Shown here one piece after another: positions 21,881 through 34,382 of a stretch of 64,000 bases of DNA. The notes under the pieces were generated by a model. That model did no database searches, was not told where the DNA came from, and was given only the letters and a program-made list of their open reading frames with translations. Numbering within the stretch: the stretch's first letter is position 1; each line of letters begins with the position of its first letter. The stretch is taken from contig NC_081413.1 of assembly GCF_030272615.1 (NCBI RefSeq), forward strand, positions 187,020,669-187,084,668. The letters are read 5' to 3'. Both the position numbers and the translations under genes were made by a program. Origin of the DNA: Cryptomeria japonica. Taxonomy: Eukaryota > Streptophyta > Pinopsida > Cupressales > Cupressaceae.

Positions 21881-23817
21881 TCAGGAAAAACCATCACTAA
21901 AATGAGACTTCAAATTTTTAAAGTCATTATGCCATCTCTCTAAAATTATGCCAACGATCTCCACACGAGTCTTGATTTGTCCAACTAGCTCCTCTATAGC
22001 ATCAACAATGCTCATTTCCGATGTAGCAAGAATGGCTTCACATTCTTTGTATGCTCTTTGCAAAACTTGGACCTTCGGTAAGATTTGCGTTTGAAGTTCC
22101 TGCAGGGAGTTGACTCTCTTTACCTATTCTTGCTCATATAATTTCAGCTTGTGCTGAAGTTCTACATCTAATCTTCCAAAATGAACAACAGAGTCATTAA
22201 GGGGCTTAAGTAACTCAATTACAGCCTCAAGTTCATGCTCAACTTCTTCTCTTTTCTTCTTCAAATCAACACAAAATAAGGAAAATGTTGAAACAGTAGA
22301 GAGGATTTTACCTCCGATTTCCTGTGCTTCCTTCAAATAATCCTTATTAATAGTAATAGCCACTTTACCTTTATCAATTTCAGACATCAAGTGCTTTGTC
22401 CTCTTCTTCTTGTAGTTTTTCTCCACATTGACATAAGTTGCATCCTCTAATGATTTCATCTACTCTCCAGCATCAGAAACAAGTTGTCCAAGTTTGTCAA
22501 TAGGTGTAGTAAAATTTCCTGTATCAGTCTCTGGTAGGAGACTAGACAAAATATCTACTGCACTCCTTATGGTCTCCACCTCCTTCTGTTGTTCTTTCAT
22601 CCTCTTCTTTTTAGCTCGAGATTGCATGGCAGTTGCAATCTCCATTAACTCAGTAGAACTCAGTTTATCCATGTCAAGAGGTCCTTGGATGCTTCCTGAA
22701 TCATCATCATCTTCTTCATCAACACCTTTCTTTTTGGAATCAAGTGACAAACATGTCACTATGGGTTCAGTGTTTTCTTCCTTATTCTCCTCTATTCCCT
22801 CTTGATTTTCTGTTTTCTTCTTCTTCATTCTCCTCTTTTGCTTTCTTTTCTTCATTACTTTCCATTATCGGTGGCAGTTCAGTATCTACAGTCTGATTAT
22901 CTACCGGTGGCTCCTCATCCTTCTTTTCTTCTTCATCTTTCTTACCTTCTTGTTCCTAATTGTGCTCATGTTGTCTAGACATCTGATGTAGTCTGAACAT
23001 CTACATCATATACATCTATGTTGTCAACAATATTATCAATATTATCACCAGTATCATCATTAGGAATGAACACCGGTTTTGTTTGTGTGTTCACCGATTG
23101 GTCCTCTAACACAATGTCGCTGGGTTTAAAATCAGTAGGTTTAATACCTTCTGGAAAATCTTCACCCTTAAGCTTTACAGGTTCTTCATCCTTATCATAT
23201 TCTTCTTCAGTGGGAATTAGACCCAAAGACTTCTTTAACAATATTTTGGTCTCTTGCTGGACTGATTGAGTCTCACCGACTAACATCCTTGTCAATCTTT
23301 TCTTATATTTGAATTAAGATTTTGTTTTCAACAAAATATCATCTAATTCTTCCTTTGTGGCTTCCAGTTGAATACTTTTGAGTGTATACTCAACAAATTC
23401 TATGTCCTGCTTCATTGCAACCTTTCACCTTGCATTAATTTTGTTGTTTAATGAATTTGAAATTTTCCCTTGCAGCTCAATAAGGAATTTACTATATTTG
23501 TTCATCATATACACTACTACATCTTCTATTAATATTTGTTCATTCTCACCAAGATTATCATAAGGTTTATTCAATCCCTTAAGAACACCATATTCCATAA
23601 TACTTTTTAACAATTTATCAAGAGTAGTAGGTTTATTTACTGGTTTCTCCACAAATTTGACAGTGGAGGTTCCAACAACCTTTGATTTCTTGCGACTAGT
23701 CCTTAGGACTTTCTTCTCTTTCTCAGATTTAGTGTCTTCTTCATCTGCATTAGGAGGTGCTGGTTTCTGAGCTTGTTGCTTCTTTCTTTTACCAGTTTTA
23801 ATCGGTTCAGTTGGAGG
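21881..23817 (-). pseudogene. Element L ORF2, C-terminal part (unknown function)
   Basis: Continues the frame that gypsy F interrupts. Pieces: a basic/proline-rich linker (23817-23640), then LLKSIMEYGVLKGLN and LIEDVVVYMMNKYSKFL (helical), a highly acidic region (SLGLIPTEEEYDKDEEPVKL; DNIDNIVDNIDVYDVDV), a lysine/glutamate-rich stretch with frameshifts near 22460-22970, and a heptad-like coiled coil (VDLKKKREEVEHELEAVIEL) that ends ...ERWHNDFKNLKSHFSDGFS at a stop. I do not recognise a family. No zinc ligands, membrane segment or catalytic motif seen. Several stops and shifts make it a pseudogene. Confidence 0.7.
23813..23817. repeat. Target duplication of gypsy F, left copy
   Basis: GGAGG against GGAAG at 37107-37111: one G/A difference. 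Confidence 0.8.
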
Positions 23818-24964
23818 TGTATACACCTAAAAATGGTCAAAAGATAATTAATTAAATAAGCAATTATTTAATTAATCCTCCTTCCTAATTTAATTGAATT
23901 CATTAGCAATTTGATTAAATTCTCCCTTTCACCTACTTATTAATAAATATAAGGATTTATTTAATAGGTTCATTTCAATAAGTCCCCTTTGATTAATTAA
24001 TTCAAATTAATTATTCCTCCCCCCATTCAATCAATTCTTCTAATCCACTAATTAATTAAAACAAACCAATTTATGGGTTGTTGAAATTTAATTAGTCTTT
24101 TCATTTATTTGAATTACCCATATGCCTCCTAACCTAACCATCCCTCTAACCTAACCCAATCCACCTAACCTAGGGTTTAACTAACCGTATCCTATCTTAC
24201 ACATCCTAACCTCCTTATCCTAACCTCCTATGGTGTGGATATTTTCCCCTTGAGACACATGGCACTTTGGCCACATGTCTCCTCTCTTGGACACTTGCCC
24301 TCTTATGACAAAGGCTCCTTGACACTTGTCACCACAGAGATGACAAGTGTCCCTTCCTCCAACCTCTTCTCCAACCTCCTCCAATTTCACCCTTGATATC
24401 TTTAGACTCAATCTTGACCGTTAATTCCTGCCACCTCACCCCTGGCCTTGGAAATCCTATAAATATCCCCCATTTTGGAGCATAAAGGATCCCATCTCAT
24501 TATCAATTTAGGCATTGTTTCTATAGGCATATCCATTCTAGCATATCATTTGAGCATTGTTATTATAGGTAATTCATCTTAGATCTAGTTTAATTTGATC
24601 ATTTTCTAGCATAATTGTTGAGTCATGTAGCTTAATCAATCTCTTTTCTAGCTTAATTGCATCATCATCATAGCTTAATCATGCATATCATTAGCTTAAT
24701 TAGACTCTTGGATCAATCTAGCATAATCAATCTCATCTAGTTTGCATATCATTATCATTTCAAATCCTCCGTCTAGGTGTAGTCAAGTCACTGAGATTGC
24801 TTATCTAGATCTGAGAGAAAATCCATATTGGCATCTCTTAGGAGGTGATAGGTCACTTTGTCATGGTTCACCTTTCATTTGCTTTTAATTTTCTAACCAT
24901 GCTTGTAATGGTCTATTGAGTGTTTGTGTTGCAGCTGTAGGTACCACACTTCACAGGAACGACA
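23818..24964 (+). repeat. Gypsy F 5' LTR
   Basis: Starts with AT-rich TTAATTAAATAA repeats, then CCTAACC repeats, then GGACACTTG/GACAAGTGTC inverted phrases, then a TATAAATAT box and transcribed tail. Ends CACAGGAACGACA. Confidence 0.95.
24458..24466 (+). promoter_or_regulatory. TATA box of gypsy F 5' LTR
   Basis: TATAAATAT after CCTGGCCTTGGAAATCC. Conserved in the 3' LTR at 36621-36629. Transcription would start some 30 bases downstream. Confidence 0.75.
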
Positions 24965-24967
24965 TTT

Positions 24968-24985
24968 TAGCACCCACCATGGGGC
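24968..24985 (+). promoter_or_regulatory. Primer binding site of gypsy F
   Basis: TAGCACCCACCATGGGGC, four bases after the LTR. It resembles the TGGCGCCCACCGTGGGGC site common in Tat elements, with three changes, each C-to-T or G-to-A. Confidence 0.75.
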
Positions 24986-27041
24986 TGGAAATCTCATTTT
25001 TGGCCTCTTAGCATCATCAAATTTTCAATCTAGTAGGTTCCTGGCCGGGTCTGATTCGGAATCTCGTACGAGTTCCTTTTTAATATCGTACGAATTTCTT
25101 TGTATACTCGTACGAGAATGTGACAATACTCGTATGAGTAGGTGAGAATACTCATACTAAATTTTGCTTCTGTGTTTTCAAAACATATTACATTTTAGGG
25201 TTTTCATGCTTCAATTTGGCTATTACTAATGCTAACCCTAGTCTATTTGTGAAATTTTCTAGTAGCCTAACTGATTTTTGCAGGACCATTGTCGAAGATT
25301 ATGCTTGTCAAAGCTTCATTTCATCAAAACAAACATGACTACTAACATATCTTTTTTGCAGGTTGCCTAAGGAGAACTCAACCAAACTTTGTGTCTTCTT
25401 TAAGTTTCCTAGGCACACTTATTTTGCTAATGGTAAATGAATATCTTGTTTTCTATGCTTGAGAAGTTGTCTAAAAGGTAAGAGAGTATGCTCTTGTCCA
25501 TTTGGACAATAAAAAATCCTGACCCTTGAAGCACTTCTATGTTTGAGATTTGATTACCTTTAGCGGGTCTGTCACAGTGGGAAAAAGTAATCACCCTGTG
25601 TGAACGACCCAAGTGAGTACACCTAGACCTAAGCTTTCCGACTCACTCTAAAAAATAGGCCTCTCAGGATTAAAGTCTTGGACGATGGGATTATTTGAGT
25701 TTTCTCTTTTGAGATATCTCATATCGTACATTTAGTAGGGCCTCGCGGTCTCAACCATGCTTGTGTGACTACTTCTTGTTTTGGTACCTTGTAGGGCTAT
25801 AGGCCTCAACCGCGCTTGCATGATTGCAAGGGGTAATTTCAAACATAAACCCTTACTACGAACCCTAAGATAGAGGCTACCCAATTCACCTCCGAAAGGG
25901 GGATAATCTTTGTGCAAGAGAGATAGTAACTCTCCCAAGACACTTGCCATATCGTGCCCCCATTAGCATTTGGAGTCGGATAATATGACGTTGAGAATCC
26001 ATTGCGTGAGACTCAACGACCATATTCTGATTAGCTATTGGGTGTGTACCTAAGTTTGCAAGCAAATGTTTTCTCTCTCAGCCAACTTCCTTAGGATTTA
26101 GCGTGTTGTGCTTGAGGTCACTTATCATATCACGTGTTTGTTGTGTCTTCATCCCTAAAGCAGCAAATCAGACATCTAAAATTGGAAAACAAAAGCAAAA
26201 CATCAAACTTCATTGATAAAAAATTTGTCCAAACAATTTTTTGTCTCTGTTCTGTCCTTAGCCGTACGAGTTTTCTACTTTATCGTACAAAAAATCTAGT
26301 TTATCATCTGGTTTGGTGAGAATTATCGTATGAGTCAGTTTAGCAGAGGATTTTGTGTTCTCTTTTGTTGTCTAGTTTTGTGAGAAAGCTCATATGAGTT
26401 TATGCCTTTGTTGTGCGAGATTTCTAGTTTGTCATATGAGCCTGTCTAAATTGTCGTCTAGGGCTGTATAAACTGTCGTATGAATTTTTGTCTTCGTCAA
26501 TCCAGAGTTGTCTTCTTGCATGTCTTTTTTAGATCTGTCATGTTTGCTTGGTCAATTTATAGTAAGCATAAACACCTGATATCTGTCATTATGTGCTTAG
26601 ATTGTCTTCTTGGTTCGCTTGGTCAAGTTATCATTTGTCAAATCAAATTCTAGAAATAGACACCTCAATATTTTCAGGTATTTGCCTTCAACAAGTTCAA
26701 GATCTAAACATCTCAAAGTGCATTATCACCCTCTTTGATAAACTAATCACTCAAAAACATAGTTTCTCATTAGGATCTATCATCCTCTATCACAAAACTA
26801 CAACATTTGGTCAAGACAACCTTGTCCCACAGCATAGGATATATCATTTTTATTGGACTTGGTTTAATCAAAATCATCATCATTGCACTCCAAAACTGAA
26901 GATCGAAAAACTTGCAAACTTTTAAACACTTGAATCATCTTTTTGTGTCATATCACTCTATCACATTTACATTGATGGTTGATCACTTATCCAAACAACT
27001 TTTAGACAATCGAATCTTTGCACAATATCTAACACACATGT
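24986..27041 (+). other. Gypsy F leader
   Basis: About 2 kb between primer site and gag without a convincing gene. Holds repeated (T)CGTACGAG-like motifs: 25064, 25085, 25108, 25130, 26262, 26284 and 26325, several mutated to CGTATGAG. Also a diverged direct repeat (AGGGCCTCGCGGTCTCAACC near 25738 and AGGCCTCAACCGCGCTTGCA near 25801). Confidence 0.65.
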
Positions 27042-28727
27042 ATGCCCGTTTTAACTAGAGCGTAGAGACGGAAGATCGCAGAAATAGAAATCAAAACTTT
27101 GGAAATAACTGAAGAATATAGAAACGTGGAACTTGAAAATGGAATACAAGAAGAAGGGGAAATAGCAGAACAATATCTCTGAGAAATCAAACAAGATCCT
27201 AAATTCAATAAATTTATGGTGAAAATATTGGAGGGAGAAAAAGAAAAATACTTCCTAATGTTAGCTAAATCTAGTGCTACACTCCCCCAAGATTTTGATG
27301 TGAGAAAATTAGCACAAAAGAGAAGTGACTCTTCCCCTGATAATGAATGAAACGACGATATTTTTGGTCTCAAAATTAATGACACATCAATTCTTGATAA
27401 CACAAAAACTAATGAAGAAACTTCCATTCCCAAAAAGGATGACGTAGAAATTCTCAACCATGTCAAATCTAATGAAGACACAAGAAGGGGTCGAGATGAC
27501 ACAAGAAGAGATAAATATCATACTAGAACACACACTCATGGTTATGCAAGGACAAATCATGTTGATAATCCTATCATAACTCTTACACAACAAATACAAA
27601 CGTTGTAAACACAAATTCAAGATATGCAGAGAGGAACTGTTAGAAGATACTTGCTTCAAGAAATCTGTCCTTACCCCTTCGATAGAAATCTAAACATGAT
27701 ACCATTTCCAACAAGTTGTGAAACTCTTAGATATGATAAATATAATGGAAGAACTGATCCCCAGGATCATAAGAGAATTTTTCATGCTAAGTATGGAGTT
27801 TGCACATGAGGATACCTACCTGATGAGATTATTTCCAAAAATCTTAAGTGGACTATCTATGGAATGGTTCTCCAAACTTCCACCTGGAGTTAGATCATTC
27901 ACAAAATTGGTGGATAATTTTGTTTCATAGTACTCTTACAACATTCAACATGAGATAACAATGCTCAATTTATGTAATGCTAAACAAAAGAGTGGAGAAC
28001 CTTTCATGACGTTTCTACAGAGATGGAGACGATTAGCTTCATGATATCCTCGAACGGTGCCGGAATATGAGAAGATAGACATATTCATTGACAACCTAAA
28101 TGGACAAATGAGTTATCATCTAAAAATGCAATGCCATCAAAATTTTGAAAACATGATTGATAATGGTATCAGAATGGAATAAGCTATGGTAAAGAAGGGT
28201 GAGTTGAAGCTATACAAAGAAAATGTTAATCCTCCTAACAACAATGTTAGCAACAATAACAATGATAAGCCTAAATTTTGGAATATAAATTGAAATGTCT
28301 TCAATGATGGAATAGTGGATAACAACAATATAAAAAAAAAAAACTAGTTTTCAATTTATCCACTCACTCAGCAGCAGCTCAACAAAACAACAATCACCAA
28401 AAATCAACTTTCAACAATTTCTTTCGAAGGAAATTTACAAACATTGGTGAACCACTAGGGTCAGCACTGAAGACACTTCTCGCAAACAAATTGATTACTT
28501 TTCTAGAAGGAAGGAACTATGAACCTCAAGTGAAACCCTCTTGGTGGAAAGATAACCATTATTGCAATTTCCATCGAAACAAGGGACATCACACAAATAA
28601 TTGTCAGCGGTTGAAACATGTCATCCAAGATTTGATTGATAATGGAGTAATAACTGTGGATGGACATACAACAAACAAAACTCATACTGCTTTTAAAACT
28701 TCACTTTCGAATTATGAGAAGGGTTAA
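27042..28727 (+). pseudogene. Gypsy F gag
   Basis: I chose the ATG at 27042 because it gives MPVLTRA, a usual gypsy gag start (like MxVxTRS), then a stop. Glutamate-rich helix and an RGRDDTRRDKYHTRTHTHG segment follow. The retrotransposon gag domain is clear at 27800-28020: LMRLFPKILSGLSMEWFSKL and MTFLQRWRRLA. At 28545-28660 is the Tat-type finger YCNFHRNKGHHTNNC followed by LKHVIQDLIDNGVI. Forms the capsid and packages RNA. At least four stops and two frameshifts. Confidence 0.88.
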
Positions 28728-29027
28728 TCATCAACAAAACATAATGGTAAGGGTAAAGAAAAGGTAGAGTATCCTCATACATATGATAATGTGGTAAATG
28801 TGATTGTATTTAAAGAAAAGCAACATCAAGAACCTATTCATGCTATCACAAGAAGAAAAGTTAAAGTTGTTTTACCGGGTCCTACCACTAACATGTCATC
28901 CACTACAAAACAATATAATCTAGTGGAGCAATTGTAGAAAACACCTGCGCAAATATTCATCTTAGAACTTTTAAAGCTTTCACCTACACACAAATAAATT
29001 CTTGAACAAGCATTAGTAGATACAATA

Positions 29028-29432
29028 GTGTCTAAAGATCTTGATATAGATCAATTACAAACCATGGTGGGACACCTCACAACCCCTCACTTCTTATCAT
29101 GCACCGAAGAAGACGACATGTCCTGGCAACATCTCGATAATGCTCCCTTGCATATCGAAGTCCTCATTCATAAGACGCGAGTTAAACATATCCTAATAGA
29201 TGGTGGAGCTGGCTTAAATATTTGTTCATTGAGTCTTGTCCATGCTCTAGGTTATTTAGAAGATGCAGTTGATCCCCGGAAAAAGATCACCATCAAAGCA
29301 TATGATGAAGAAGAGCATTCCTCTAAAGGAATTGTGATGTTACCCATCAGAGTGGGACCTTTGCAGAAAGACACAACATGGCAAGTTCTAGACTTGGACT
29401 TATCATACAACATACTCTTGGGAAGACCCTAG
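29028..29432 (+). pseudogene. Gypsy F aspartic protease
   Basis: An open run with ILIDGGAGLNICSLSLV, the D-G-G form of the gypsy protease active site, and SYNILLGRP, the usual C-terminal ILLGRPW block with its W changed to a stop (TAG). Cuts the polyprotein. Preceded by HLTTPHFLSCTEEDD. Confidence 0.88.
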
Positions 29433-29568
29433 ATACATGACATACAAGTTGTTCCATCAACATATCATTAGTGCCTAAAGTTTCCCTACAATGGGCAGGA
29501 AATCATGATCTTAGTAAATTTAAATCCATTTCAGTATTGTAGTAATTTCAGACCAGTTCAAGAGGTCA

Positions 29569-31172
29569 TTGTTCCTCATAATAGGGAGGCATAATCATCA
29601 AACATACAAACCAAAGAAAAATCATCTCTCAATTTTGTCAAGTATGGAAAAACAAATGCAGCTAAGAGATCGAGGGAATGGAGAATATTCAATATCACAA
29701 TTACCACTCTCTCCTAAATCCCATGGAAAACCATCAAACTCTAAACAACAACCAATTGTGAAGCATCTTCCAATATTTTATGGAGCATTTGTTAATGCTG
29801 GGACCTTATCAGAGGAAACAAAAGACAAAGATGTGCTACAATGGCTATACAAGGATGAATCAGTCCAACAAAAGATCAACAATGTCAGCATACCCACTAA
29901 AAAGTATGGAAAAGGATTTAACATTCTTGAAAAAATGGGATACACTGGAAAAGGCCCTATAGGAAAAAGAAAAGAAGGTATCTCAGAACCTATCCAACCT
30001 TACACTCAGCAGGCTATAGAAAAAGCAGGCTTAGGGTATGGTCAAGTTACTCTACCAGAAGCACATCTTCTAGCCAACAACAAGAGGAATATGAAAACAA
30101 ACAAGAACAACTTGCAATTGAAAGGGAAGAAGCATCAGCCAAGCAACAAGAACAAGCAAACATGAAATGGAAAAAGAAGCAAGCTTTAAATCAACAAGAA
30201 AAACAAACTAAAAGCACCTCCCAAGTAGCATTAACTCTCAATCAAAGCAAGCACGGACCTAGTAATAATCAAGGAGAACTCATAGAAAGGTTGACAAAAG
30301 TTAATCTGAGTCCAAAAGAAGTTGAATATGAAAGAAGAAAAGATATAGCAAGAAAAATAGAAGAAACAAATCAAACACTATATGAACAAATCTGTAGATT
30401 GCAAGCTGCAAGTGAGACAAATTATAATGAATGGGAATGCATTTCCTATCACTCTGAAGAATCAGCTGAAGGAAATTGCTTTGAAGAAGATGTAGGAGTC
30501 GATGTAGTTCACACGTATGCAAGGAAAATGTTAGGAACTAGCCCACTTGAATTAGAATCACATTCGACTGACTGGGACTTTATTGAGGATGATTAGGAGC
30601 TCCTTATGCAAGGTCATTCTGATGAGAGTACCATTCTAGACATTGACATACATATCAAAAACTTTGACACATCTATCATGACCCTTGATACCCTCGAAAC
30701 ATCTCAACTTGATGACCCCCTACCTCTAATTCACCCTGAACTTATTGATTGGGAAAATGAAAGACATACTGCCATTGATACCTTTCCTAATGACCATGCC
30801 ATAATTGTATATCTTAATGCAATCAAACACACAATAACTTTCACCAGGAATTTCAACAATGCATCTTCCAATCAAGTGGGTGCCAAATCTCCCAGTCGCA
30901 AAAGTGAAAATAAAGAAAACAATATGAGGTCTAATGCTGAAAACCATTTCTTGGCAACATTAGATCATGAAAAAGTAAAAAGAAAGGACACATCTAATGG
31001 TGAAAACCTCCTCGAGGTGCTAGAACATGGGAGATTAGACACTTTACTTGCGCACTATCAAGAAAGGTCATCCATTTTGATCGAACCAATAGAGGTAGTT
31101 AACATTGGGACAATAGAGAAACCAAAGATCCTACATCCAACAACTTCTCTGTCAGAACAAGAAATGCAATAA
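29569..31172 (+). pseudogene. Gypsy F protease-RT linker with G-patch
   Basis: Three overlapping or adjacent open pieces (29569-30165, 30162-30596, 30606-31172) make a long linker. At 29914-29994 it reads GFNILEKMGYTGKG, then GKRKEGISEPI, then KAGLGYG: a G-patch, the glycine-rich module known from RNA-processing proteins and from betaretrovirus proteases, probably RNA-binding here. It is followed by a lysine/glutamine-rich coiled segment and an acidic tail, then EVVNIGTIEKPK, a block commonly just before Tat RT. The role of the linker is unknown. Confidence 0.75.
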
Positions 31173-31299
31173 TATATGGAATTCTTCAAACAACAACAAA
31201 TCAATTTTGTCTAGTCATATGAAGACATGCTAGGATTGGATCTAGAGCTTATTATGCATCACTTAAATGCCAGTCTAGTTGCCAAACTAGTTAAATAGA

Positions 31300-32560
31300 A
31301 ATTAAGGAAGATGCATTCACATATCGCTCTCCCGGTCAAAGCAGAACTAAAGAAATTACAAGATGTAGGATTCATCAAACTTGTGGCTTATCCTCAATGG
31401 GTATCCAACATTGTTCTTGTTTCCAAACTAGATAAAAGTATCAGAATATGCACAGACTTCAGATATCTTAATAATGCATGTCCAAGGATGACTTTCCTTT
31501 GCCTAACATTGACATCATTGTAGATTTAACTGTTGGACACTCCATGTTTTCTCTAATGGATGGTTTCTCTAGACACAATTAGATTAAAATAGCAGCCGAA
31601 GATCAAGAAAAGATGACTTTCACATGTCCGTGGGGTACTTTCTACTGGAATGTCATGTCCTTTGGACTAAAGAATGCAGGTGCTACATATCAGAGAGCTA
31701 CGACAATGATATTCCATGATATGATGCATACATTCATGGAAGATTATGTAGATGACATATTGGCCAAATCATACAATAGAGAAGACCATATAGGAATAAT
31801 AGAAAAGATCTTTGATAGGTTAGAACAATATAAGCTACAGATCAATCCCAAGAAATGTGCCTTTGGTGTCACTTCAGGCAAGCTATTGGGATACATTGTT
31901 TTAGCTAGAGGTATCGAAGTAGATCTAGCTAAGGTCAAAGAAATCATGGAAATGGCATTTCCTCATAATATCAGTCAACTAAGATCACTTCAAGGAATAC
32001 TATAGTCAATAAGAAGATTTGTTGCTCAACTAGCCAATAAATGCCAACTATGTACTCATCTATTGCATAAAAGTGTTACTTTCAGGTGGGACCATCAATG
32101 CAAGGACACATTCAATAAGATCAAGGCCTATCTCATGCAACCACTCGTCCTAATGTCACCAATTCCAGGAAATCCATTGTTACTCTATATATCAACCACC
32201 AAAGTATCATTAGAAGTCCTACTTGCACAATAGGACAATGAAGGAAAAGAACGATCCATCTACTACATCAATAGAACATTTGTAGGATACGAGATCAACT
32301 ATTCAACAACAAAAAAAGAATGCTTGGTGGTAATTTTTGCTTCTCAAAAATTAAGACACTATCTACTATCTCACTCCATCAAGTTGATTGCTAAATTAGA
32401 TCCATTGAAGTATTTGCTAAACAAGGCAAGATTAAAAGGAAGACTAGCAAAATGGATTATGATTCTATGCGAGTTTGATATTGAGTATGTTGATAGAAAA
32501 GCTATAAAGGGGCAAGTCATTGCAGACCAACTAGCAAAGGAACCACTTCAAGATGATCAT
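31300..32560 (+). pseudogene. Gypsy F reverse transcriptase and first RNase H
   Basis: RT motifs: LKKLQDVGFIKLV, PQWVSNIVLV, DKSIRICTDFRYLNNACP, a shift near 31490, FSLMDGFSRHN*IKIA, TFCPWGTFYW-like, MSFGLKNAGATYQR, and the catalytic YVDDILAKS (31745-31756). Then LGYIV and RRFVAQLANK, the connection, and RNase H (INYSTTKKECLVVIFASQKLRHYL; EYVDRKAIKGQVIADQLA). Copies RNA to DNA and removes the template. Several stops. Confidence 0.92.
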
Positions 32561-32609
32561 CCTTTACAGATTGAGTTTCCTGATGCTGATATCCTAACAG
32601 TCACCACAA

Positions 32610-32998
32610 AAACATGGCAATTATACTTTGATGGTTCATATACACAACATGGATCAGGAGAAGGCATTCTATTCATCACGTCAGAAGGTCATACAATTCC
32701 AAAAGCGTACAAATTAAGTTTTCCATGCACCAACAACACAACAGAATATGAAGCTTTGGTTACAGGTATCAAAATGGCTATAGAATGGAACATTACGCAA
32801 CTTTGAGTCTTTGGAGACTCTCAACTCGTCATCAATCAAATCAATGATGATTATCAAACAAAGGATGAAAAGTTAATGCCTTATAAGAAGATGGTTGATG
32901 ATGTCAAGAAATACATTATAGAAATAGCTTTTCAACAGATTCCAAGGAATGACAACAAAGCAGCAGATGCCATGGCAACACTTGCTTCTCTACTTTAG
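32610..32998 (+). pseudogene. Gypsy F second RNase H (Tat-specific)
   Basis: WQLYFDGSYTQHGSG, CTNNTTEYEALVTGIKMA, one TGA, VFGDSQLVINQIN, and NDNKAADAMATLA. The D, E, D, D catalytic positions are all kept. This second domain of a different RNase H type, after the original one, is diagnostic of the Tat branch. Confidence 0.9.
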
Positions 32999-33009
32999 AC
33001 ACAGGAAAA

Positions 33010-34382
33010 TTAAGAGCGTTACGAATTCTAGGTGGAAGAGTTGTTTTACCTTGCACATAATTGTCCTAATTCCCAAACTATCTACCACCTTGTTGGGCAT
33101 GATTCCTCCCTCTATGGACAAACTTACACATACTTGAAAGATAATATCCTCCCTCTTGACTTATCAAAGAATCAAAAGAGAAACTTTATTCACCAATCCT
33201 CCTATTATACTCTCGTTGCGGATACCCTTTTCAAATGAGGTCTGGATGGTACTCTTTTAAAATGTCTTGAACAAGAAGAATCTGAGAAGACCTTAAATGA
33301 AGTCTGTAATGGCATTTGTGGCACTCATTCCAGTGGTCTTACCCTTTCAAAAAAACTCATACACTTGGGCTATTATTGGCCAACTATGGAACGAGATTCT
33401 TTTCATATAGCTAAAACATGCAAACACTGTCAGATCCATGAAAATTTGATTCATGCACCAGCACAAGAACTTCATGCTTTAGAAACATCTTGGCCTTTCT
33501 GCCAATGGGGTCTTGATCTAGTAGGAAAGATAAATCCTTCTTCATCCAATGGTCACAAATTCATCCTTGTAGCTACAAAATATTTCACAAAATGGATTGA
33601 GACAATACCTCTCATCAATATCACAGGAAAACAAATTGCTGCATTTATCTTGAACTACATCATCTATCGCTATGGAATACCCATGACCATTATCACTGAT
33701 AATGGGTGACCGTTCAAGAACCAAGATGTATAAGAACTATGTGAGACATTCAAGATCCAACACAAATTTTCAACACCCTACTATCCACAAGGGAATGAGA
33801 AAGAAGAAGCATCAAACAAAAATATTTTTAAAATCCTAAAAAAGACAGTGAATGATGCTGGCAGAGATTGACATATTCAATTGAACCCTTCTCTATGGGC
33901 CTACCATACTAGTATCCGCACACCAATAGGTGCCACCCTTTTCTCTATTGTTTATGGATCAAAAGCAATACTACCAATAGAAGTAGAGATACCTTCTCTA
34001 CGAGTATCATTAAAACGTCTTATCCTAGATGAAGAGCAATGAGTATCTAGATTGCAGGAGTTAGAATTAATCCATGAACGAAGACAAAATTCCTTTGATT
34101 ATTTAAAGGTCTATCAGCAAAGAATGTGTCGCAGTTAGAATCACAAGGTCAAACCAAGAGCATTTCAGTTTGGGGAACTAGTACTAAAAGAAAATCTACG
34201 TAACCAAGCAAATCAAGAAAAGAAAGGGAGGTTTGAACCAAACTGGTTAGGTCCATTTGTGGTCAGGAGCATATTGGCTATCAACACATGATAGGGATCA
34301 ACTTGAGGAACCCATCAATAGAATGCATCTGAAGAATTTTTATGTCTCAAAAGCAAAAAATCCAAAAACAGTAAAAAAATAA
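33010..34382 (+). pseudogene. Gypsy F integrase
   Basis: HHCC-type zinc domain (CGTHSSGLTLSKKL...TCKHCQ) and catalytic core: WGLDLVGKINPSS, TIITDNG followed by a stop, and NEKEEASNK holding the third acidic residue. C-terminal part has WAYHTSIRTPIGATLF, FGELVLKENLR, EPNWLGPFVV and ends at a TAA (34380-34382) after HLKNFYVSK. Four or more stops. Confidence 0.9.

Noticed and set aside
24220-24411. 63-codon minus frame repeated in both LTRs of gypsy F (also 36383-36574)
   Set aside because: Present only because LTRs are duplicated; crosses the U3 promoter region and lacks any known motif.
27029-27659. Minus-strand open frames of 157 and 90 codons
   Set aside because: They lie opposite gypsy F gag, whose plus frame has clear motifs; serine-rich shadow frames.
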